Counted from the first letter of the stretch, positions 40,480-51,468 are shown. The stretch: DNA of 64,000 bases from Caballeronia udeis (GCF_001544555.2 NZ_FCOK02000011.1:96284-160283), one strand, 5' to 3'. A program made the numbers and translations. The notes: generated by a model not told the origin, from the sequence alone.

Positions 40480-41523
40480 ATGACAGCACTTCTTAAAGTA
40501 GGCCTGATGGGATACGGCTTCGCCGGCGAAACCTTTCACGCGCCGGTAATAGAACATTGTGGCCGCGCGGTGGTATCCGCCATTGCCACGGGCAAACCCG
40601 AGCGGGCGCAGGCTGACTACCCGAACGCGACGATCGTCGAAGATTTCGATGCCCTGCTCGCCCTCGACGAACTGGATTGCATCGTCATAGCCACCCCCAA
40701 CGACACCCATTTCGATCTCGCCAGGAAAGCCCTTGAAGCGGGCAGGAACGTGGTCGTCGACAAACCGGTCACCCTCTCCGGCACCGACGCAAAAACGCTC
40801 ACCGAGCTGGCCGAAAAGCGCGGACTGCTGTTCGCGCCGTTCCACAACCGTCGCTGGGATGGCGATTTCATGACGGTGCGCGCGTTGATCGAAAGCGGCC
40901 GGCTTGGGCGCGTGACGCACTATGAATCGCATTTCGACCGCTTCCGGCCGAAAGTGCCGCAACGCTGGCGTGAGGAAGCGTCGCGTGGCGGCGGTTTGTT
41001 GTTTGATCTCGGGCCGCATCTGATCGATCAGGCGCTGGCGCTCTTCGGCCACCCGCAGACCATTTTCGCCAGCGTCAAAGCGCACCGCGACCACGCAAGC
41101 GCGCCGGACTACGTTCATCTGCTGCTCGGCTATGAGGACAAGGAAATCGTGCTGCACGCCACCGCGCTCGCCGCGCTGGAACCGCCGCGCTTCGCCATTC
41201 ACGGCACCCGCGGCAGCTACGTGAAAACGGGTCTGGACGTTCAGGAAGACCAGCTCAAAGCCGGTTTGCGCCCGGGGAACCCGGAGTTCGGCCGCAATCC
41301 TCCCGGCCTGCTGCGCGAAGTCGACGGCGACCACGACCTGCGCCAGGAATTCGCGACCCGCGACGGCGCGTATGCGGAGTTTTATCGAGCGCTGGCGGCA
41401 TCGGTGCTTGAGGGCAAGCCGTTCCCGGTCACGGCACAAGATGCCGTCGATGTAATGACCATCATCGACATCGCCATTCGCAGCAATGCAGAAGGATGTC
41501 GCCTGGATTTCACGCCGCTCTGA
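40480..41523 (+). CDS. Gfo/Idh/MocA-family NAD(P)-dependent oxidoreductase
   Basis: 347 aa from ATG 40480. The nucleotide-binding start KVGLMGYGFAGETFHAP has the GxGxxG-type pattern with one variation. VIATPNDTHF and EAGRNVVVDKPVTLS hold the family Lys (EKP/DKP motif), and GGGLLFDLGPHLIDQAL carries the His/Asp region. The family oxidises or reduces sugars and related polyols; E. coli YdgJ is of this type. Substrate is unknown. It stands alone between helicase and lipoprotein genes. The longer frame to 40417 lacks resemblance. Confidence 0.88.
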   Translation: MTALLKVGLMGYGFAGETFHAPVIEHCGRAVVSAIATGKPERAQADYPNATIVEDFDALLALDELDCIVIATPNDTHFDLARKALEAGRNVVVDKPVTLSGTDAKTLTELAEKRGLLFAPFHNRRWDGDFMTVRALIESGRLGRVTHYESHFDRFRPKVPQRWREEASRGGGLLFDLGPHLIDQALALFGHPQTIFASVKAHRDHASAPDYVHLLLGYEDKEIVLHATALAALEPPRFAIHGTRGSYVKTGLDVQEDQLKAGLRPGNPEFGRNPPGLLREVDGDHDLRQEFATRDGAYAEFYRALAASVLEGKPFPVTAQDAVDVMTIIDIAIRSNAEGCRLDFTPL

Positions 41524-41664
41524 TCTCTGATAACAAACGGCTCACGCGATACTTTCAAACACACAGCGTTACATTTGCGCGCGGCGCCGGCGTCAGCCGC
41601 AGCCGCGCGTGGGCCGTTCTTTCTCCAGACGTCTTATCTTAAAAACCAAAAGAGGGGAAATTCA

Positions 41665-42042
41665 ATGCTGACGCTTAATGCAAGTTTTGCCCGCGCGCTG
41701 ATTGGCGTGGCGCTGGCGGGATCGCTCGCGGCGTGTGTCGTGCAGCCGACGCGCCAGGTCGACGTCGTTCAGGAAGCACCGGCACGTCCCGATCCGCATA
41801 TGGAAGCGGTGCATCGGATGGATCAGGTCAATGGCCGCATCAACTCACTGTGGCATCACGTCGATCAGCGCGTGAGCCAGGGCTTCTACCCGCCACCACA
41901 AGGCGACGCGTTCCATCGTCGGCTGGATGTAGTGCGTCAGGAAGCGCGCGACATGGCGTCCCAGCATGGCGGCGGTTTGTCGGGTGAAGAACAGCACACG
42001 CTGAACGGCGAGCTGGACGGTTTGCAGCGCGCAATTCAGTAA
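41665..42042 (+). CDS. Small lipoprotein
   Basis: 125 aa from ATG 41665. The signal peptide ends in the lipobox LAAC, with Cys at about residue 24. The mature part is helical (HMEAVHRMDQVNGRINSLWHHVDQRV) with a GFYPPPQGDAFHRRLD turn. It is probably an outer membrane lipoprotein, since no Asp follows the Cys. Function unknown. GAGGGGAAA precedes the start. Confidence 0.8.
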   Translation: MLTLNASFARALIGVALAGSLAACVVQPTRQVDVVQEAPARPDPHMEAVHRMDQVNGRINSLWHHVDQRVSQGFYPPPQGDAFHRRLDVVRQEARDMASQHGGGLSGEEQHTLNGELDGLQRAIQ

Positions 42043-42090
42043 GCAGTAAGTTTAAGCACCGCATTTCATGCGCCGAACGGATGGCCTGCT

Positions 42091-42702
42091 CTATGGCTGC
42101 CGTTCGGCTTCGAGAGCACCAAGCTCGAACCCCAACACCATCTCCGCGACTTCCACGACCTCCTCCATCGCTGCTTCGACAGCTTCAGCCGATGGCGCCA
42201 ACAACAGATCATCGGCATAGCCCATCGCCAGCGCGAAGAGTTGCCGGGCCGCACGTTCCGGCGATGCGCAGCGAAACACCTTCGCCTCCACCCCCCGTTC
42301 GATAATTCCGCGAAGCATGGCTTGCCAGCGACCGATCTCGCTTAAATAAGCTTGCGCCAGTTCTGCGTCGTGCATGGCCTCGTCCCAGGCATCCAGCCAC
42401 AGCCCCCAACCATCATCCTTGCCGGCCGGAAGGCAGTCGCGGATAAAACCGAGCAACGCTTCGACCGGCGGTTTATCGGCCAGATGCGCGACGGTTTCTT
42501 CGAGTTGCTCGTCGGCAAAGTGCACGAACGCCTCGCGGCGCAATTCATTCCAGTCGCCAAAGTAGTGATAGATGTGACTGCGCGACAGCCCCGCGTGCTC
42601 GGCAAGATCGCGCGTCGAAACATCCGCGAAACCTTTTTGGCGAAACAACTCAAGGGCGGCCGCAATGATCTGACCTTTGCGTTCGGGGGACGACCGCGAC
42701 AT
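42091..42702 (-). CDS. TetR-family repressor
   Basis: 203 aa. The N-terminal HTH is clear: RKGQIIAAALELFRQKGFADVSTRDLAEHAGLSRSHIYHYF (residues about 8-48, seen as TRDLAEHAGLS and IYHYFGDW). The C-terminal ligand domain is acidic and helical. It is divergent from the ABC membrane gene with 114 bp between. Two palindromic sites in this space fit its control of both genes. Ligand unknown, possibly a drug or solvent exported by the transporter. Confidence 0.9.
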   Translation of the reverse strand: MSRSSPERKGQIIAAALELFRQKGFADVSTRDLAEHAGLSRSHIYHYFGDWNELRREAFVHFADEQLEETVAHLADKPPVEALLGFIRDCLPAGKDDGWGLWLDAWDEAMHDAELAQAYLSEIGRWQAMLRGIIERGVEAKVFRCASPERAARQLFALAMGYADDLLLAPSAEAVEAAMEEVVEVAEMVLGFELGALEAERQP

Positions 42703-42747
42703 GTTCGATTCCTTTTAAACCGTGAACGGATTAGCTGAGCTTGTGTT

Positions 42748-42786
42748 TTGAGCGACTGCTCAAGTATAATTTGAGCAGTCGCTCAA
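42748..42786. promoter_or_regulatory. Two palindromic TetR operators around a -10 box
   Basis: The 16-bp sequence TTGAGCGACTGCTCAA (42748-42763) and its exact reverse complement (42771-42786) flank GTATAAT. Each arm is also a palindrome (TTGAGC-N4-GCTCAA). TATAAT at 42765-42770 with TTGTGT at 42741-42746 (spacing 18) would be the promoter of the transporter gene. A repressor bound at both arms would cover the -10. Confidence 0.85.
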
Positions 42787-42816
42787 ATTATAGCGGCTAT
42801 TCCCTCAAGGCACGTC

Positions 42817-43731
42817 ATGTCATTCGTCACACCAGAAATCCAGATAGTTGAGCGCGAAAAGCTCGGCCAGCAGTCCGCCACCTCCACGCTCAAAGCCATT
42901 GCCCGAGCCTATCCGGGCAAGCTGTTCTTCACGCTGTCCCTCGTTGCGCTGGAGAACGCGCTGTTGCTCGCGTATCCGCTGTTCGCCGGATTCGCCGTCG
43001 ACTCGATCATTCGCGGCGACGCCCGCAGCGCGTTGTTCTACGCGGTGATCGTATTGGCGTTCTGGGCGGTCGGCGCTGCGCGCCGGGCCGTGGATACGCG
43101 CACCTTCACGCGGATATACGCCGATCTGGCGGTGCCGGTGATCCTCAACCAGCGGCTGCAGAACCAAAGTACGTCGACGGCCGCGGCGCGCGTGGTGCTG
43201 GCCCGGGAGTTTGTCGATTTCTTCGAAAAACACGTGCCGACCATGGTCACCGCTTTGGTGTCCATAGTCGGCGCCGTGGCCATGCTGCTGGCAATCGAGC
43301 CATGGATCGGCGCAGCCAGCCTGGGCGGTTTACTGCTGTGCATGGCCTTGCTGCCACGCTTTGCACGGCGCAACCAGAGCTTGCATCAGCGTCTGAATGA
43401 CCGGCTGGAGAAGGAAATCGGTTTGGTCGCGAAAGTCGGTACGGTCACCTTGAAACGGCACTATCACGTGCTGTCCAAGCTCCGGATTCACCTGTCGAAC
43501 CGCGAAGCCGGGGCGTTTCTCTTCGTCGGCTCGGTCGCGGCCGTGCTGTTTGTCATCGCCATCAGCCAGTTGGCGCTGGCGCCGGCGGTCAAGGCCGGCC
43601 ATGTCTATGCAGTGATGACGTATCTCTGGACCTTTGTCAGCAGTCTGGACGAAGCACCGTCGATGGTCGATCAACTCGCGCGCCTGCGCGACATCGGCAA
43701 GCGCGTGGACCCGGGGCTCGGGAAGGATTAA
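42817..43731 (+). CDS. ABC transporter six-helix membrane domain protein, no ATPase
   Basis: 304 aa. Six hydrophobic segments (about 35-60, 73-90, 140-160, 165-182, 235-257 and 262-283) in the ABC exporter type-1 arrangement. There is no Walker A, signature or Walker B motif, and no ATPase gene next to it. Such stand-alone membrane-domain proteins exist as a family of unknown mechanism. It is under the TetR repressor. It may use an ATPase encoded elsewhere. Confidence 0.85.
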   Translation: MSFVTPEIQIVEREKLGQQSATSTLKAIARAYPGKLFFTLSLVALENALLLAYPLFAGFAVDSIIRGDARSALFYAVIVLAFWAVGAARRAVDTRTFTRIYADLAVPVILNQRLQNQSTSTAAARVVLAREFVDFFEKHVPTMVTALVSIVGAVAMLLAIEPWIGAASLGGLLLCMALLPRFARRNQSLHQRLNDRLEKEIGLVAKVGTVTLKRHYHVLSKLRIHLSNREAGAFLFVGSVAAVLFVIAISQLALAPAVKAGHVYAVMTYLWTFVSSLDEAPSMVDQLARLRDIGKRVDPGLGKD

Positions 43732-43761
43732 GGGCCGCCGCGCCAGCCCCTGCAGTTCAGT

Positions 43762-43790
43762 TTGACAAGCTGAATTCGGTCGCGTAAATT
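43762..43790 (+). promoter_or_regulatory. Sigma-70 promoter of gcv operon
   Basis: TTGACA (43762-43767), 17 bases, TAAATT (43785-43790). Transcription would start just before the riboswitch. Confidence 0.85.
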
Positions 43791-43797
43791 CGCCGCA

Positions 43798-44095
43798 CGC
43801 GTCGGGAGAGAGCGCTGGCCGTTGGTTGTTCGCATCTGGAACGACATAAAAACGAAGCCGCGCCGCCGAAGGGGCACACCCACAAACTCTCAGGCAAAAG
43901 GACCGGCCGCGTCGAAGTTCCGTATATGAACTGCACCTTGAATTGGGCGCCAAAAACGGAAAGTCGAACTCTGGAGAGCGGCATCGGCTGATCGGGAAAC
44001 ACCAGCCAGATGCCCACCGAAGGGGCGCGCGTTGAACGTCGGAGCATCGGCGAACAGCGTGCAATCTCTCAGGTACCGAGGACAGAGGGGTCATG
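43798..44095 (+). promoter_or_regulatory. Tandem glycine riboswitch
   Basis: Two aptamers are visible. The first (about 43798-43910) has GTCGGGAGAGAGCG at its 5' side and CCGAAGGGGCACACCCACAAACTCTCAGGCAAAAGGACCG in parts CCGAAGGGGC and CTCTCAGGCAAAAGGAC. The second (about 43965-44095) has CTCTGGAGAGCGG, CCACCGAAGGGGC and ATCTCTCAGGTACCGAGGACAGAGGGG in parts. This is the gcvT-type element that turns on glycine cleavage when glycine is high. A T run at 44202-44208 after a CGAAACCC/GGGTTCG hairpin may be part of the expression platform. Confidence 0.93.
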
Positions 44096-44236
44096 TACCG
44101 AATCGCTACGCGGTTTGGGCTTTGCACGTTGCAGCCGGATGGTTTCACGCATCTGGCGCAGCTCAAGAAGCCGAAACCCCGAGCGGGTTCGACGCATGGC
44201 CTTTTTTTGTTTTCGCGCACGCCCGAGGCCCGCTCC

Positions 44237-45361
44237 ATGTCTGATCTTCAACACACGCCCTTGCACGCCGCTCACCTTGCGCTCAACGCGCGCATGGTCG
44301 ATTTCGGCGGCTGGGACATGCCCGTCAATTACGGCTCGCAGATCGACGAACACCATGCGGTGCGCACCGACGCCGGCATGTTCGACGTGTCGCACATGCG
44401 CGTCGTCGATTTCACCGGCGACAAAGCGCGCGAGTTCTTCAAGCATGCAATCGCCAACAACGTCGACAAACTCACGGTTCCCGGCAAAGCGCTCTATTCG
44501 TGTCTGCTGAACCCGGAAGGCGGCGTGATCGATGACCTGATCGTCTATTACTTCGCTGACGACAACTATCGCGTCGTCGTGAACGCCGGCACGGCTGAGA
44601 AAGACATCGCGTGGTTCGGCCATCTGAATGTGGAAGGCGGTTTTGGACTGACCATCACGCCGCGGCGCGACTTCGCGATCGTCGCCGTGCAGGGACCGAA
44701 CGCACGCGAAAAAGTCTGGCAGGTGCTGCCGGAAACGCGCGACGCCACCGCGGAACTCAAACCCTTCAACGCTGTGCAATTCCCGGCCAGTTCGTTCGGT
44801 GACGTCATGATCGCGCGCACCGGCTACACGGGCGAGGACGGTTTCGAAATCGTCGTTCCGGCGACGCAAGTGGAAGTGTTCTGGAAGGCATTGATCGCGC
44901 AAGGCGTGAAGCCTACCGGCCTCGGCGCACGCGACACGCTGCGCCTGGAAGCCGGCATGAACCTGTACGGCCAGGACATGGACGACACGGTCTCGCCGCT
45001 CGACGCCGGCCTCGCCTGGACTGTCGATTTGAGCGACACGAATCGCGCGTTCGTCGGCCGTGCCGCACTGGAAGCGAATGGATCGAAGGCGCGCTTTGTC
45101 GGCTTGATTCTGCAGAAGGAAAACGGCCGCGCGGGTGGCGTGCTTCGTGCTCACCAGAAAGTTGTCACGGCCGACGGTGAAGGCGAGATCACGAGCGGCA
45201 CTTTCTCGCCGTCGATGCAGGAATCCATCGCGTTCGCCCGGGTGCCGGCGAGCGTGAAACCGGGCGACAAAGTGCATGTCGTCATCCGCGACAAACAACT
45301 GCCGGCAAGCGTGGTAAAACTGCCGTTCGTGCGCAACGGCAAGGTGTTGGCGGCGCTTTAA
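44237..45361 (+). CDS. gcvT: Aminomethyltransferase, T protein of glycine cleavage
   Basis: 374 aa from ATG 44237; a longer frame runs into the riboswitch and is rejected. Marks are [36 protein letters not shown] and, later, YTGEDGFEI, then [21 protein letters not shown]. It transfers the aminomethyl carbon from H protein to tetrahydrofolate, giving methylene-THF and ammonia. It is the first gene of gcvT-gcvH-gcvP. Confidence 0.97.
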   Translation: MSDLQHTPLHAAHLALNARMVDFGGWDMPVNYGSQIDEHHAVRTDAGMFDVSHMRVVDFTGDKAREFFKHAIANNVDKLTVPGKALYSCLLNPEGGVIDDLIVYYFADDNYRVVVNAGTAEKDIAWFGHLNVEGGFGLTITPRRDFAIVAVQGPNAREKVWQVLPETRDATAELKPFNAVQFPASSFGDVMIARTGYTGEDGFEIVVPATQVEVFWKALIAQGVKPTGLGARDTLRLEAGMNLYGQDMDDTVSPLDAGLAWTVDLSDTNRAFVGRAALEANGSKARFVGLILQKENGRAGGVLRAHQKVVTADGEGEITSGTFSPSMQESIAFARVPASVKPGDKVHVVIRDKQLPASVVKLPFVRNGKVLAAL

Positions 45362-45428
45362 AACGCCCGCAAGCGCCTGCTGAAAAAGCCACGCACGACC
45401 CACCCTCAAAGACAACTGGAGCATCCGC

Positions 45429-45809
45429 ATGAGCATCCCGGCCGACCTCAAATACACCGAATCGCACGAATGGGTGCGCACCGAATCCGACGGCACCCTG
45501 ACCATCGGTATTACAGATCACGCACAGGAAGCACTGGGCGACGTAGTGTTCATCGAATTGCCGCCGGTGGGTAAGACCGTTGCCGCCGGCGACGCCATCG
45601 CGGTGATCGAATCGGTGAAGGCAGCATCCGATATCTACGCCCCCGTATCTGGTGAAATCGTCGGCGCGAATGACGCGCTGACCGGCACGCCGGATCAGAT
45701 CAACGGCACGCCGTACGAAAGCTGGCTCTTCAAGATCAAGCCCGCCGCCGACGCCAAGACGGATCGGCTGATCGATGCCGCTGCATACGGCACCTCGATC
45801 GGCGAGTAA
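45429..45809 (+). CDS. gcvH: Glycine cleavage H protein
   Basis: 126 aa. The lipoyl lysine is K64 in [20 protein letters not shown] and [21 protein letters not shown] are characteristic. The lipoyl arm moves the aminomethyl group between P and T proteins and electrons to L protein. It lies 67 bp after gcvT. Confidence 0.97.
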   Translation: MSIPADLKYTESHEWVRTESDGTLTIGITDHAQEALGDVVFIELPPVGKTVAAGDAIAVIESVKAASDIYAPVSGEIVGANDALTGTPDQINGTPYESWLFKIKPAADAKTDRLIDAAAYGTSIGE

Positions 45810-45878
45810 AACTTTTCAACGACCGTGCGGCGTGCTTGGCAGCCAATAGCAAACCACGCCGCACCAGCAGGAACTCTC

Positions 45879-48806
45879 ATGAAGCTCGAACACCCGGACC
45901 ATCTGATGAATCGCTCATCCCTGTCGCTCGCCGCACTCGAATGCCACAACGCGTTCGCCCAACGGCACATTGGCCCGGATGCGGCCGACCAGCACGCCAT
46001 GCTCGAAGCGCTCGGTTTCGCGTCGCGTGCGGCATTCATCGATGCGGTGATTCCCGAGTCCATCCGGCGTCAGGAAACGCTTCCGCTCGGCGCGTTCACG
46101 CAGCCGAAGAGCGAGGCAGAAGCGCTGGCGTCGCTGAGGAAGCTGGCGGATCAGAACCTGGTGTTCAGGAACTACATTGGGCAGGGTTATTACGGCACGC
46201 ACACGCCGGCCGTGATCCTGCGTAACGTGCTTGAAAACCCGGCGTGGTACACGGCATACACGCCGTATCAGCCGGAGATTTCGCAAGGCCGCCTGGAAGC
46301 GTTGCTGAACTTCCAGCAAATGATTATCGACCTGACGGGTCTCGCGATTTCGAACGCATCGTTGCTCGACGAAGCCACTGCCGCCGCCGAAGCCATGACG
46401 CTGCTGCAACGCGCGGGCAAGCCGAAATCGAACGTGTTTTATGTCGCCGACGACGTGCTGCCGCAGACTATCGAAGTCGTGCAGACGCGCGCGAAACCGG
46501 CAGGTATTGAAGTGAAAGTCGGTCCCGCCGCCGATGCCGCCAAAGCCAACGCATTCGGCGTGCTGCTGCAATACCCGGGCGCGAATGGCGATGTGCACGA
46601 CTATCGCGCGTTGACCGAAGCCGTGCATGCCGCCGGTGGTTTTGTAATCGCCGCCGCCGACCTGCTCGCGCTCACGTTGCTGACGCCACCGGGCGAATGG
46701 GGCGCGGACGTGGCTATCGGTAATACGCAGCGCTTTGGCGTGCCGGTCGGTTTCGGCGGTCCGCACGCGGCGTACATGGCCGTACGCGATGACTTCAAAC
46801 GGCAAATGCCGGGCCGGCTGGTCGGCGTGACCGTCGATGCCCAAGGCAAGCACGCGCTGCGTCTCGCGCTGCAAACCCGTGAGCAACATATCCGCCGCGA
46901 AAAGGCGACATCGAATGTATGTACGGCGCAGGCGCTGCTCGCGATCATGGCCAGCATGTACGCCGTTTATCACGGGCCGCAGGGTCTGAAGACCATCGCG
47001 TTGCGCGTGAATCGCGTGGCGTCGATCTTCGCCGCCGGCGTGCAAAAACTCGGCTACACGCTCGCGAACGAAACCTTCTTCGACACCGTTACCATCGTCA
47101 GCGGCACGAATACGACGGCGCTGCATCAGGCGGCGTCGGCGGTGCACGTGAACCTGCGTCACATTGATGCAACGCACGTGGGCATTTCCGTCGACGAAAC
47201 CACCACGCGCGACGACCTCCTGAAGCTCTTCGCGCTGTTCGCGGAAGTGGCAGGCAAGACGGAAACATTCGATATCGACGCACTGGATGCAGACGCAAAA
47301 GTCTCCCTGCCGAAATCACTGGAACGCACGAGCGATTACCTCACGCATCCGGTGTTCAACCGTCACCACTCCGAGCATGAAATGCTGCGCTACCTGCGCA
47401 GTCTGGCGGACAAGGATCTCGCGCTCGACCGCACGATGATCCCGCTTGGTTCATGCACGATGAAGCTGAACGCAACGTCCGAAATGCTGCCCGTGACGTG
47501 GCCCGAATTCGCGCAGATTCATCCGTTTGCGCCGGCGGAGCAAACGGTCGGTTATCGCACGATGATCGATCAGCTCGAGCAAATGCTGGTTGCGTGTACC
47601 GGTTACGCGGCGGTGTCGCTGCAACCGAACGCCGGCTCGCAAGGCGAATACGCCGGCTTGCTGATCATCCACGCGTATCACGAATCGCGTGCCGAAGGGC
47701 ATCGGAACATCTGCCTGATTCCGTCGTCCGCGCACGGCACGAATCCGGCATCGGCGCAAATGGCCGGCATGCAGGTTGTGGTGGTTGCGTGCGATGAACA
47801 GGGCAACGTCGATATCGCCGACCTGAAGGCCAAGGCCGACAAGCACGCCGACAAACTCGCCGCGATCATGATCACGTATCCGTCCACCCACGGCGTGTTC
47901 GAAGCGAATGTGCGCGAAATCTGCGAGATCGTGCACGCGCACGGCGGCCAGGTCTACGTCGATGGCGCGAACATGAACGCAATGGTCGGCCTGACCGCGC
48001 CGGGCCAGTTCGGCGGAGACGTCTCGCACCTGAACCTGCACAAGACTTTCTGCATTCCGCATGGCGGCGGCGGCCCGGGTGTGGGTCCGGTTGCTGTCGG
48101 CGCGCATTTGGCCAAGTTCCTGCCGAACCAGCATTCAACCGGTTATCAGCGCGATACGGCGGGGATTGGGGCGGTATCGTCGGCGCCTTATGGCTCGGCC
48201 GCCATTCTGCCGATCTCGTGGATGTACATCGCAATGATGGGCGCGCAAGGCCTCACGAACGCCACCGAAAGCGCGATCCTCGCAGCGAACTACGTGGCGA
48301 AGCGGCTCGCGCCGCATTTCCCCGTGCTGTACAGCGGCACGGGCGGCCTGGTCGCGCACGAGTGCATTCTCGATCTGCGTCCGTTGAAAGAAACCAGCGG
48401 CATTTCGGTCGATGACGTCGCAAAGCGCCTGATCGACTACGGTTTCCATGCACCGACCATGAGCTTCCCGGTGCCGGGCACCCTGATGGTCGAGCCGACG
48501 GAATCGGAGTCGAAAGAGGAACTGGATCGGTTTATCGATGCAATGATCGCCATTCGCGACGAAATTCGCGCGGTGGAGGAAGGCAAGTCAGATCGCGAAG
48601 ACAATCCGCTGAAGAACGCGCCGCATACGGCAGCGGTGGTTGTGGCCGATGGCTGGAGCCACGCCTACTCGCGTGAAACGGCGGCGTATCCGCTGACTTC
48701 GTTGATTGCACGCAAGTACTGGCCGCCGGTCGGTCGCGCAGACAACGCTTACGGCGACCGTAATCTGTTCTGCTCGTGCATTCCATTGTCGGAGTACGGC
48801 GAATAA
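45879..48806 (+). CDS. gcvP: Glycine dehydrogenase (decarboxylating), P protein
   Basis: 975 aa from ATG 45879, which has an AGGAACT leader; the frame extends to 45825 without family resemblance. It is the fused homodimer type. The N-terminal half has [17 protein letters not shown] and [13 protein letters not shown]. The PLP lysine is K722 in [16 protein letters not shown]. It decarboxylates glycine and loads H protein. A perfect hairpin follows 45 bases after the stop. Confidence 0.97.
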   Translation: MKLEHPDHLMNRSSLSLAALECHNAFAQRHIGPDAADQHAMLEALGFASRAAFIDAVIPESIRRQETLPLGAFTQPKSEAEALASLRKLADQNLVFRNYIGQGYYGTHTPAVILRNVLENPAWYTAYTPYQPEISQGRLEALLNFQQMIIDLTGLAISNASLLDEATAAAEAMTLLQRAGKPKSNVFYVADDVLPQTIEVVQTRAKPAGIEVKVGPAADAAKANAFGVLLQYPGANGDVHDYRALTEAVHAAGGFVIAAADLLALTLLTPPGEWGADVAIGNTQRFGVPVGFGGPHAAYMAVRDDFKRQMPGRLVGVTVDAQGKHALRLALQTREQHIRREKATSNVCTAQALLAIMASMYAVYHGPQGLKTIALRVNRVASIFAAGVQKLGYTLANETFFDTVTIVSGTNTTALHQAASAVHVNLRHIDATHVGISVDETTTRDDLLKLFALFAEVAGKTETFDIDALDADAKVSLPKSLERTSDYLTHPVFNRHHSEHEMLRYLRSLADKDLALDRTMIPLGSCTMKLNATSEMLPVTWPEFAQIHPFAPAEQTVGYRTMIDQLEQMLVACTGYAAVSLQPNAGSQGEYAGLLIIHAYHESRAEGHRNICLIPSSAHGTNPASAQMAGMQVVVVACDEQGNVDIADLKAKADKHADKLAAIMITYPSTHGVFEANVREICEIVHAHGGQVYVDGANMNAMVGLTAPGQFGGDVSHLNLHKTFCIPHGGGGPGVGPVAVGAHLAKFLPNQHSTGYQRDTAGIGAVSSAPYGSAAILPISWMYIAMMGAQGLTNATESAILAANYVAKRLAPHFPVLYSGTGGLVAHECILDLRPLKETSGISVDDVAKRLIDYGFHAPTMSFPVPGTLMVEPTESESKEELDRFIDAMIAIRDEIRAVEEGKSDREDNPLKNAPHTAAVVVADGWSHAYSRETAAYPLTSLIARKYWPPVGRADNAYGDRNLFCSCIPLSEYGE

Positions 48807-48850
48807 GCAGCGAATAAGCGGCAAATAATCAGCAAATAAGCACGCGTTTC

Positions 48851-48884
48851 AACTGTCCGGCATCCCTGGGAGCCGGACAGTTTT
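48851..48884 (+). terminator. Terminator of gcv operon
   Basis: AACTGTCCGGC (48851-48861) pairs fully with GCCGGACAGTT (48872-48882). The 11-bp stem is followed by only a short T run, so strength is uncertain. Confidence 0.75.
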
Positions 48885-48945
48885 GCCGGAGTCACACAAC
48901 ACCAGATACCATCTCACCCGAACCAAGCCAATCAGGGAGTTTTGC

Positions 48946-50049
48946 ATGGCGCGACAGGTGCGAGTGGTGAGTAAAACGTGGCGTGTTCCGGCGATGATCG
49001 CGGCCCTTGCAACATCGGCAATTACGGCGCCAAGCGCGTTTGCCGCAATGAATTTTTGCGCCGCGCCCGCGATGCAGACCAGCGAGCGCACGAATGCCGA
49101 CCCGGGCGTAAAAGCATTGGTACAGATGGTCCAGTCGCGGCTGAATGACCAGCCGAAGGCGCGGGCGACGCTTCATACGGAAGGCACGTTGCCGCATCAG
49201 GGCATTCGCGACGAAAGCGAAGAGGCGGAAAAGGATCTCGGATTAATGCGCGACGCCGCGCTTGCGTGGCGCGCGACCGGCAACGAAGCGTATTTGCGTC
49301 TCGTCGAGCGGTTTCTATTCGCGTGGGTCACCACGTACCAGCCGAGTTTCAATCCTATCGATGAAACGAATTTCGAGTCGCTGATCCTCGCCTACGACCT
49401 GACCGCGAGCGCGTTGCCGGTAAAGACGCGGAATGCGTCGAGCGCGTTCATCACGAAGCTGGTGACGGGATATATAGCGGATATCGACAAGCAAAAGCGG
49501 CCTCTGACCGGCACGTATCGAAACAACTGGCAGAGTCACCGGATCAAGTTGATCGCGATGGGCGCGTTCACTATTGATGACCGCAAGCTGATTAACGCAG
49601 CGCAGCGTCTGTATGTGGAGCATATTGGAGACAACATTGCGCCGGACGGCTCGACCATCGATTTCGCCGAACGCGACGCGCTGCATTACGTCACTTACGA
49701 TCTGCAGCCGCTGGTCACCGCCGCGCTCGCGGCGCGTCGTCATAACCGCAACTGGCTGGGTGAGCGCGCGCAGTCGGGCGCGACGCTGGCCGCCGCACTG
49801 AACTGGCTCACGCCGTACGCGCTCGGCACACGCACGCACGAAGAATTCGTTCATTCGACCGTGCCCTTCGATGCCACCCGCCGCGAGGCCGGCCTGCCCG
49901 GTTATTCGGGCACGTGGGATCCGAAACACGCGGCCGAATTGTTTCATCTATCGGCGCGGCTTGACGGGCGTTACACGCCCATTGCGCTGCGCCTGGCGCC
50001 CACGCCGCCGGCCTGGCTCGCGGTATGTTTACCGCTGCCGGCGCGCTGA
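48946..50049 (+). CDS. Secreted alginate-lyase-family protein
   Basis: 367 aa from ATG 48946. The signal peptide is residues 1-33, with cleavage near AFA. The alpha/alpha-barrel has NNWQSHRIKLIAMGAF and DGSTIDFAERDALHYVTYDLQPL (parts NNWQSHR and ERDALHYV), corresponding to the catalytic Asn/His/Tyr sites of the alginate lyase (PL5-like) superfamily. It is periplasmic. True substrate is unknown and could be another uronic acid polymer. It lies between gcvP and sdaA, 30 bp before sdaA, and may be cotranscribed with it. Confidence 0.8.
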   Translation: MARQVRVVSKTWRVPAMIAALATSAITAPSAFAAMNFCAAPAMQTSERTNADPGVKALVQMVQSRLNDQPKARATLHTEGTLPHQGIRDESEEAEKDLGLMRDAALAWRATGNEAYLRLVERFLFAWVTTYQPSFNPIDETNFESLILAYDLTASALPVKTRNASSAFITKLVTGYIADIDKQKRPLTGTYRNNWQSHRIKLIAMGAFTIDDRKLINAAQRLYVEHIGDNIAPDGSTIDFAERDALHYVTYDLQPLVTAALAARRHNRNWLGERAQSGATLAAALNWLTPYALGTRTHEEFVHSTVPFDATRREAGLPGYSGTWDPKHAAELFHLSARLDGRYTPIALRLAPTPPAWLAVCLPLPAR

Positions 50050-50079
50050 TTTTTTAGCAGCACCTTTGCAGGAGCAGTC

Positions 50080-51468
50080 ATGGCAGTCAGCGTTTTCGAT
50101 CTTTTCAAAATCGGCATCGGTCCGTCGAGTTCGCATACGGTCGGACCGATGCGGGCCGCCCTGATGTTCGTGCAGGGGCTCGAACGTGATGGTCTGCTGG
50201 ACGCCACGGCCAGCGTGAAATGCGAGTTGTACGGCTCGCTTGGCGCAACCGGCAAGGGTCACGGCACGGATCGGGGCGTGATGCTCGGCTTGATGGGCGA
50301 CGCGCCTGACACCGTCGATGCCGGCACGATCAGCACGCGTCTCGAGACCGTGCGCGCGACGAAAAAGCTTTTGCTGCTGGGCCGGCATGAAATTCCGTTT
50401 GTGCTGAAGGAACACATCGCCTTTCTGCGGCAAGCGCTGGCTGAGCATCCGAACGGCATGAAACTCCACGCCTTCGATGCCAACGGCGCCTCGCTGCGCG
50501 ACTCGACTTATCTCTCGGTTGGCGGCGGTTTTGTGGTGACGGCGGGGGCGTCGAATGTGAAGGTGCTCACGGCGATTGAACAGTTGCCGTACGCGTTCCA
50601 GTCCGGCGATGAATTGCTTGCGTTGTGCCGTGAAACGGGCAAATCCGTGGCGCAATTGATGTGGGAAAACGAGCGTGTGTGGCGTAGCGAGGAGGAGATT
50701 CGTTCGGGCTTGCTGCGCATTTGGAACGTGATGCAGTCGTGCGTGAAGCGCGGTTGCGGAATCGATAACCCCGACGCCGATGGCTGCCTGCCCGGCCCTT
50801 TCCAGGTTAAACGGCGCGCGCCGGTGTTGTATCGGGCGCTGGTCGACAAACCGGAGCAGGCGCTGCGCGATCCGCTTTCCATGATCGACTGGATCAACCT
50901 GTACGCCATTGCGGTGAACGAGGAAAACGCAGTGGGCGGGCGTGTGGTGACGGCGCCGACCAACGGCGCGGCGGGGATTATTCCCGCGGTGCTGCATTAC
51001 TACGACCGGTTCATGCCGGGATCGAATGCGCAGGGTGTGATTGATTTTCTGCTGACGGCGGCGGCTATCGGGATTCTGTACAAGATGAACGCGTCCATTT
51101 CGGGCGCCGAGGTCGGGTGCCAGGGGGAAGTAGGCGTGGCATGTTCAATGGCGGCAGCAGGGTTGGCAGCGGTCATGGGCGGGACGCCGACGCAGGTTGA
51201 AAACGCTGCCGAAATCGGGATGGAACATAACCTCGGGCTGACTTGCGATCCGGTTGGCGGGATGGTGCAGATTCCATGCATCGAACGCAATGCGATGGGG
51301 TCGATGAAAGCGGTGAATGCTGCGCGCATGGCCATGCGGGGAGATGGCAGCCATTATGTGTCGCTCGATTCCGTGATCAAAACCATGATGCAAACCGGCG
51401 CCGATATGAAAACCAAATACAAGGAAACGTCACGGGGCGGGTTGGCGGTGAATATTGTTGAGTGTTGA
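50080..51468 (+). CDS. sdaA: L-serine ammonia-lyase, iron-sulfur type
   Basis: 462 aa, the single-chain form. The start [24 protein letters not shown] is diagnostic. Cys residues for the 4Fe-4S cluster lie in the C-terminal half (CSMAAAG, TCDPVGG and PCIERNA). It converts L-serine to pyruvate and ammonia. Placed behind glycine cleavage, it may remove serine made from glycine and methylene-THF. Confidence 0.96.
   Translation: MAVSVFDLFKIGIGPSSSHTVGPMRAALMFVQGLERDGLLDATASVKCELYGSLGATGKGHGTDRGVMLGLMGDAPDTVDAGTISTRLETVRATKKLLLLGRHEIPFVLKEHIAFLRQALAEHPNGMKLHAFDANGASLRDSTYLSVGGGFVVTAGASNVKVLTAIEQLPYAFQSGDELLALCRETGKSVAQLMWENERVWRSEEEIRSGLLRIWNVMQSCVKRGCGIDNPDADGCLPGPFQVKRRAPVLYRALVDKPEQALRDPLSMIDWINLYAIAVNEENAVGGRVVTAPTNGAAGIIPAVLHYYDRFMPGSNAQGVIDFLLTAAAIGILYKMNASISGAEVGCQGEVGVACSMAAAGLAAVMGGTPTQVENAAEIGMEHNLGLTCDPVGGMVQIPCIERNAMGSMKAVNAARMAMRGDGSHYVSLDSVIKTMMQTGADMKTKYKETSRGGLAVNIVEC

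Noticed and set aside
44069..45505. 478-codon minus-strand frame over gcvT and the riboswitch
   Set aside because: Antisense shadow of gcvT; gcvT has full family resemblance.
45915..47177. 420-codon minus-strand frame over gcvP
   Set aside because: Shadow of gcvP.
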